This document shows positions 60,276-64,000 of a stretch of 64,000 nucleotides of DNA, one piece after another; the stretch's first letter is position 1; the number at the start of each line of letters is the position of its first letter. The notes below the pieces were generated by a model. That model was not told the origin of the DNA, searched no databases, and saw only the letters and a list, made by a program, of their open reading frames with translations. Made by a program: the position numbers and the translations under genes. The stretch comes from Ruminococcus flavefaciens MA2007 (lineage in GTDB: Bacteria > Bacillota > Clostridia > Oscillospirales > Ruminococcaceae). The stretch lies in assembly GCF_000621845.1 (NCBI RefSeq), contig NZ_JHXF01000017.1, positions 1 through 64,000 of the forward strand, written 5' to 3'.

Positions 60276-60877
60276 GTCTTGACGACTACGAAAAGCACAT
60301 GAGCCTTGATTCTGTGCGGCAGCTTCAGGCGCTTGATTCCATAATGAAGGAGCAGTTCGCTGCCTACCCTGTGGAGACTTCCGCAGTTTTGGGAGTTGCA
60401 GGCGGAAACGGACTTGAACACATCGCCACCGACAAGTTCCGCACAGTCTACGGAATCGACATCAATGCGGACTACCTCAGCGCGGTATCTCAGCGATATA
60501 CGGAACTTTCGGGAGTTCTGAAATGCCTGCGCATCGACCTTATAAACGAGGCAGAGAAGCTCCCTCAGGCACAGCTTCTGATAGCGAATCTGCTTATTGA
60601 GTACATCGGTTACGGTGCGTTTCAGCGAGCCGTTTTGCAGACCGCTCCCGAGTTCGTTTCCTGCGTTATACAGATAAATACGGACGAGGAGCAGTGGGTG
60701 TCGGAGTCGCTGTACCTGCGAGCTTTCGACAGGCTGGACGAGGTACATCACCAAATGGAGGAAAAGGCTCTCACGGCTGCTATGGAGGAGATAGGATACT
60801 CGGTGATATTGCAGGAGTCATTTTCGCTGCCAAATGGCAAGGCACTGGTGAGATTGGATTTTCAAAAGAAAGGATGA
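60251..60877 (+). CDS. Class I SAM-dependent methyltransferase-like protein
   Basis: A 208-residue protein beginning MPNPWEEISLDDYEKHMSLDSV. AVLGVAGGNGLEHI is the SAM-binding motif I (GxGxG-like: GVAGGNG), VYGIDINADYL is motif II, and LLIANLLIEYIGY takes the place of the catalytic-loop region. It ends SLPNGKALVRLDFQKKG. The ATG at 60251 follows GGAAAGG by 8 nt; an in-frame GTG 9 nt earlier is possible. Substrate unknown. A diverged copy of its last ~20 codons appears at 61400-61473. Confidence 0.8.
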   Translation: MPNPWEEISLDDYEKHMSLDSVRQLQALDSIMKEQFAAYPVETSAVLGVAGGNGLEHIATDKFRTVYGIDINADYLSAVSQRYTELSGVLKCLRIDLINEAEKLPQAQLLIANLLIEYIGYGAFQRAVLQTAPEFVSCVIQINTDEEQWVSESLYLRAFDRLDEVHHQMEEKALTAAMEEIGYSVILQESFSLPNGKALVRLDFQKKG

Positions 60878-60881
60878 TTTT

Positions 60882-61319
60882 ATGTATATTCCGGACATAC
60901 CAGACAATAGTCTGACAAATGAAATAACTCAGATTGTTGAATTGAGTAAAAAGCTTGAGGAAAAAGACTATTATTTTGAATTTTTGCAACCCGAAGATGA
61001 AGAAAAAATAATTTCATGGGAAAAAGAAAATAGTATTATCATTCCTAATTCAGTAAAAGATTGGTTACGGTTTACAAGAGGAGCAATTCTGGCTGATGAT
61101 ATAGCCAGAATTGGCGGTATTAATGGATTTGAATTCGGATGTGATTATGTGCCTGATGAAATGGTAATAATCGGTCAAATAATAGGCGATGGTCAACTTA
61201 TTGGTTTTTCAAAAGAAACAGGGGAGTTCATGTGGGAAACTCACGCTGATATTATTATATTCGATTCGTTTGCATCGTTTTTAAATGAAGTAGTAATTAG
61301 AATGTTAGAAAAATCTTAA
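60882..61319 (+). CDS. SMI1/KNR4 (SUKH)-family protein
   Basis: A 145-residue AT-rich gene starting 4 nt after the methyltransferase stop; its SD GGATGA overlaps that stop codon. FLQPEDEEKIISWEKENSIIIPNSVKDWLRFTRGA is the SUKH N-terminal signature, and ETGEFMWETHADIIIFDSFASFLNEVV the C-terminal one. SUKH proteins often serve as immunity proteins against polymorphic toxins; no toxin gene is next to it here. Base composition is lower in GC than the flanking genes, consistent with acquisition. Confidence 0.85.
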   Translation: MYIPDIPDNSLTNEITQIVELSKKLEEKDYYFEFLQPEDEEKIISWEKENSIIIPNSVKDWLRFTRGAILADDIARIGGINGFEFGCDYVPDEMVIIGQIIGDGQLIGFSKETGEFMWETHADIIIFDSFASFLNEVVIRMLEKS

Positions 61320-61384
61320 ATAAAGACCGAAGTGATTTGCTGGATATTTGCATGATAATAAAGCAACTTAATTAGTCTTAAGAC

Positions 61385-61411
61385 CTGACACAACAAGCCA
61401 CAAAATATCAG
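61385..61411. repeat. CTGACA-N-ATCAG repeat, left copy
   Basis: CTGACACAACAAGCCACA and then AAATATCAG. A close copy (CTGACATAACAAGTCACA and AATATCAG) lies at 63316-63341, directly after the AAA gene. The two bracket the DUF2262, SAP and AAA genes in direct orientation. Each starts with CTGA and ends with TCAG. Confidence 0.7.
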
Positions 61412-61473
61412 CGTGTTCCTCTCCAACGGTAAGGCGCTTGTGAGACTGGATTTTAAGAAAAACGAGGTGTAAT
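61400..61473 (+). pseudogene. Remnant: 3' end of a methyltransferase paralogue
   Basis: In one frame this reads QNISVFLSNGKALVRLDFKK and then NEV-stop, matching the end of the 60251 methyltransferase (ESFSLPNGKALVRLDFQKKG). No upstream part is present. Its last bases contain the GAGG SD of the following gene, exactly as the intact methyltransferase's end supplies the SUKH gene's SD. Confidence 0.7.
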
Positions 61474-61977
61474 ATGTCAATTTTATCGAAATTATTCGGC
61501 AGTAAAAAGCCTGAAAAAGAGCTCAAAATCGTTCACGACAAATACTGTGACTTTACCGGAATGGACGGCGGTTCATGGTACAAAGGTACAGTGAAATGGC
61601 ACAATTATGAATGTGACATTGTGCTTGATGTTGATGAATACCCAAGCGAAAAACCAACCATTGAAAAAGCCCTCGCCGTGTTCAATATGCTTTACGAAAA
61701 CATGGAGGAATGGGACAGAAAGGTCAAGGAATGTGCCGCGGCTGAATTTGTGAACGAAAACGGTATGGTCGAGATATGGGGCGACGGCAAAGAGGACAAT
61801 GTTCCGCCAATGCCAAAGGAAGACTTCATAAATGCTCTCGATTTTTTTGAAATACATATCGCAGAAAACGGTGAGCTCAAATTCAGGATACCTGCCGACG
61901 GACTGTTCACCGACCACGAATTTGTGATCGAAACAGACATCAGCGGCGAGAATATGACTTGTTCGCTGTGCGGATAA
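61474..61977 (+). CDS. DUF2262-like protein
   Basis: A 167-residue soluble protein. MSILSKLFGSKKPEKELK is a basic lead-in, then FTGMDGGSWYKGTVKWHNYECDIVLDVDEYPSEKPTIEKALAVFNMLYENMEEWDRKVKE, which resembles DUF2262, and ALDFFEIHIAENGELKFRIPADGLFTDHEFVIET. DUF2262 has no known function; several such domains occur in toxin-immunity neighbourhoods. GAGG stands 6 nt before the ATG. Confidence 0.65.
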   Translation: MSILSKLFGSKKPEKELKIVHDKYCDFTGMDGGSWYKGTVKWHNYECDIVLDVDEYPSEKPTIEKALAVFNMLYENMEEWDRKVKECAAAEFVNENGMVEIWGDGKEDNVPPMPKEDFINALDFFEIHIAENGELKFRIPADGLFTDHEFVIETDISGENMTCSLCG

Positions 61978-62006
61978 AGCTTCTCGGATAAATGAGGAAA
62001 ATTGCG

Positions 62007-62579
62007 ATGAGTGAAAGACCTGAACTTACAACTGAAACAGATGCAAGCGCGTTCAGAAATTATTACTATCTCAAAGAAGAACTGGTGCAGTTCTGTCGCG
62101 AGAATAGCCTGCCAGCATCGGGCTCAAAGCAGGAGCTTACAGAGCGGATAGCACATTTCCTTGAAACAGGCAAGGTGCTGAACGGCACAGCGCAAAGGAA
62201 AGTTTCAGCCGTCGTTGGAGACATTACCGAAAGCACAGTTATTGAAGCGAACATTGTATGCTCGGAGAAACACAGAGCCTTTTTCAAGGACAGGATAGGA
62301 AAGTCCTTTTCGTTCAATGTGGCGTTTCAGAAGTGGCTGAAAAACAGCGCAGGAAAGACCTATGCCGACGCGATACAGGCTTATTATCAGATATTGGAAG
62401 ATAAGAAAAAAGGCAGGACTGTCATTGATAAGCAGTTTGAGTACAATGCATATATCCGTGATTTCTTTGCCGATAATCAGGGAAAAAGCCTTGATGACGC
62501 GATCAAATGCTGGAAATACAAGAAGAGCCTTGCAGGGCATAACCGCTACGAAAAGTCTGACCTTATTGCATTGGAATGA
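62007..62579 (+). CDS. SAP-domain protein with DUF6434-like C-terminus
   Basis: A 190-residue protein. Residues about 15-55 (YYLKEELVQFCRENSLPASGSKQELTERIAHFLE) form a SAP helix-extension-helix motif, known to bind nucleic acid. After a linker, FFKDRIGKSFSFNVAFQKWLKNSAGKTYADAIQAY and a second similar unit DFFADNQGKSLDDAIKCWKYKK resemble the DUF6434 tail of bacterial SAP proteins. ATG 62007 follows GAGG at about 9 nt; the ATG at 61992 lacks an SD. Confidence 0.75.
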   Translation: MSERPELTTETDASAFRNYYYLKEELVQFCRENSLPASGSKQELTERIAHFLETGKVLNGTAQRKVSAVVGDITESTVIEANIVCSEKHRAFFKDRIGKSFSFNVAFQKWLKNSAGKTYADAIQAYYQILEDKKKGRTVIDKQFEYNAYIRDFFADNQGKSLDDAIKCWKYKKSLAGHNRYEKSDLIALE

Positions 62580-62588
62580 GGTGAAACA

Positions 62589-63314
62589 ATGCTTGAACCA
62601 AACGAATTATATCTAACAGGACTGAAAGTAAAATGGGATAAGATAGAGCTTTACAGTTATCTCCGAAAAATAGCCGCTATCAAAGCACTTGACGAGCTGA
62701 CCTTCAATACGCCCGTCACTTTCTTCGTAGGCGAAAACGGAAGCGGAAAGTCCACTCTGCTTGAAGCTATCGCTGTCGCTTATGGCTTCAATCCTGAAGG
62801 CGGAACTCTCAATTACAGCTTTTCCACCTATGATTCACATTCCGAGCTTCACGACGCTCTAAGGCTTGTAAGAAGCTTCAATAAAGCCAAATGGGGGTAC
62901 TTCCTCAGAGCGGAGAGCTTTTACAATGTAGCTTCTGCCGAGGAAGAATATACAAAGATCCAAGGTGAGCCCCAGCATTACCACGAAAAGTCCCACGGCG
63001 AGAGTTTTCTTTCAGTCATACAAAGAAATTTTAGTCAGAACGGTCTGTATATCCTCGACGAGCCAGAAGCAGCTCTGTCTCCGCAAAGGCAGTTGACGCT
63101 TCTGCTTGAAATATCAAAATGCGTTAAGAATGATTCGCAGTTCATCATAGTAACTCATTCGCCGATACTTCTCGGGTATCCCGAAGCAACTATCATCAGC
63201 TTCGATGACGGCGAGATACATCCCATTGGCTATGAGGATACCCAAAGCTATCAGATAACGAAAATGTTCATCAATGACCGCAAACAGATATTGAGACATC
63301 TTTTTGAAGAATGA
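62589..63314 (+). CDS. AAA/ABC-type ATPase
   Basis: A 241-residue ATPase: Walker A FFVGENGSGKSTLLEAI (about 46-62), an ABC-like signature KSHGESFLSVIQRN, Walker B GLYILDEPEAALSPQRQ and H-loop FIIVTHSPILLGYP. It lacks membrane and long coiled-coil parts and belongs to the stand-alone, Rad50/OLD-like ATPases common in defence and DNA-maintenance loci. It begins 9 nt after the SAP gene (GAGG SD), so the two are cotranscribed. Confidence 0.85.
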   Translation: MLEPNELYLTGLKVKWDKIELYSYLRKIAAIKALDELTFNTPVTFFVGENGSGKSTLLEAIAVAYGFNPEGGTLNYSFSTYDSHSELHDALRLVRSFNKAKWGYFLRAESFYNVASAEEEYTKIQGEPQHYHEKSHGESFLSVIQRNFSQNGLYILDEPEAALSPQRQLTLLLEISKCVKNDSQFIIVTHSPILLGYPEATIISFDDGEIHPIGYEDTQSYQITKMFINDRKQILRHLFEE

Positions 63315-63315
63315 T

Positions 63316-63341
63316 CTGACATAACAAGTCACAAATATCAG
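63316..63341. repeat. CTGACA-N-ATCAG repeat, right copy
   Basis: Second copy of the 26-27 bp repeat described at 61385; 3 positions differ. Confidence 0.7.
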
Positions 63342-63386
63342 GACACCTCACACCTGCGATGTTACTATGATATGGAAACATACCAA

Positions 63387-63420
63387 AGCTCTCTGTGCAA
63401 ATACAGAGAGCTTTTATTTT
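63387..63420 (+). terminator. Terminator after the AAA gene
   Basis: AAGCTCTCTGT / ACAGAGAGCTT followed by TTATTTTG. The rest of 63342-63617 holds the sigma-factor promoter and no gene. Confidence 0.85.
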
Positions 63421-63452
63421 GTATAAATGAGGCAATATAAGGCTGTATATTA

Positions 63453-63481
63453 TTGAAAGATTGTCTGTTTAATGGTATAAT
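63453..63481 (+). promoter_or_regulatory. Promoter of the ECF sigma-factor gene
   Basis: TTGAAA, 17-bp spacer, TATAAT; about 130 nt of leader follow. Confidence 0.7.
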
Positions 63482-63617
63482 AAAAACAGGACTTTCACAG
63501 TCGATAGATTGGAAAAATAAAAGTTCTGGAAAGAATTTCTGTTTTTTCTAAGACATTTGCCCTGTAAAACTCGTCTAATAAGTGAAAGGCAAAATATTTC
63601 CGGAAAGGAGCCGTTCA

Positions 63618-64000
63618 ATGGATAATGGTGCAAGTAGCTACAGCCGTTATCTTGTCGGAGACGATTCAGCTCTTGGAGACATTGTCCGTGAATATAAGGA
63701 CGGTCTCACTATCTATCTGAATAGTTTTACCAATAATATCCATGATGCTGAGGAGCTCATGGAGGAGACCTTCTTCAAGCTTGCTTACAAAAAGCCGAAA
63801 TATACAGGAAAAAGCTCATTCAAAACATGGCTTTATTCTATTGGGAGAAATCTTGCTATCGACTATCTCAGGCGCATGAAGAAAAAACGGGATACCTCGC
63901 TGGACGAGTGTTCTGATCTCAGCTCTGGGCTGGATATCGAGGAAAACTATATCAAAGAGGAACAGAAGCTGATGGTGCACAAAGCACTGAAAAAACTGCA
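63618..64000 (+). CDS. ECF-type RNA polymerase sigma factor (5' part)
   Basis: The first 127 codons of a sigma-70-family protein cut by the window end. It begins MDNGASSYSRYLVGDDSAL; sigma region 2 has IHDAEELMEETFFKLAYKKPKYTGKSSFKTWLYSIGRNLAIDYLRR, typical of ECF factors, then a linker and the start of region 4 (EQKLMVHKALKKL). AAAGGAG is 7 nt upstream. No anti-sigma gene can be seen because of the cut. Confidence 0.9.
   Translation, partial: MDNGASSYSRYLVGDDSALGDIVREYKDGLTIYLNSFTNNIHDAEELMEETFFKLAYKKPKYTGKSSFKTWLYSIGRNLAIDYLRRMKKKRDTSLDECSDLSSGLDIEENYIKEEQKLMVHKALKKL

Overview
The window reads as chromosome of a gut or rumen Firmicute of the Ruminococcus group (Oscillospiraceae). Three things point there: secreted proteins with Thr-rich linkers and type-I dockerin repeats of the N-A-V-D-A-S type, a secreted GH16 beta-glucanase with a single dockerin-like repeat, and low-GC Gram-positive gene grammar (strong Shine-Dalgarno sites, TTGACA-17-TATAAT promoters, U-rich terminators). 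Dipicolinate synthase (dpaA/dpaB) and a small acid-soluble spore protein indicate a spore former or a recent descendant of one. No phage, integrase, transposase, CRISPR array or tRNA was recognised.

Layout. 1-130: 3' end of a 5S rRNA and its terminator. 0.2-8 kb, mostly minus strand: an MFS efflux-type transporter behind a leader-peptide attenuator, dpaAB, ilvE with a small membrane protein, a radical SAM/lipoprotein/membrane-protein group, and alr. 8-14 kb: SLOG protein, LCP-like protein, tatD, PP2C phosphatase, GH16 enzyme, lipoprotein. 14-18.5 kb: serA and serC (serine biosynthesis) and a beta-CASP metallo-hydrolase. 18.9-20.7 kb: three tandem DUF2975 membrane proteins and an XRE regulator. 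20.8-31 kb: receiver-like/degenerate GGDEF protein, lipoprotein, His-less HPr, mtaB, purL, glgA. 31-36 kb: DUF1963 protein, HAD phosphatase, TrkA/TrkH potassium uptake. 36-40 kb: two BspA-like LRR/poly-Thr/dockerin proteins. 40-45 kb: str operon (rpsL, rpsG, fusA) and tuf. 45-49 kb: ABC exporter pair and a pseudokinase-like PASTA protein. 49-55 kb, minus: coiled-coil membrane protein, proA, proB, hydroxyacid dehydrogenase, small membrane protein. 55-59 kb: PhoB/PhoR-like two-component pair translationally coupled to a rhodanese-TtcA fusion. 59-64 kb: SASP, P-loop kinase, methyltransferase, SUKH protein, methyltransferase-tail remnant, DUF2262-like, SAP-domain and AAA proteins, and the start of an ECF sigma factor cut by the window edge.

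The intergenic DNA is unusually rich in short palindromic repeats. The commonest is a 73-78 bp bipartite element with TGTAGGGG/CCCCTACA ends and two internal hairpins whose stem sequences differ between copies while base pairing is kept. At least three other families are interspersed or nested with it.

The strongest candidates for undescribed biology are the 30-codon leader peptide plus terminator/SD hairpin in front of the MFS gene, a multi-helix RNA with mutually exclusive pairings between rpsL and rpsG, the covarying intergenic palindrome families, and the immunity-like gene array at 60.9-63.3 kb between repeats. All functions are inferred from reading sequence and motifs; no database search was run.
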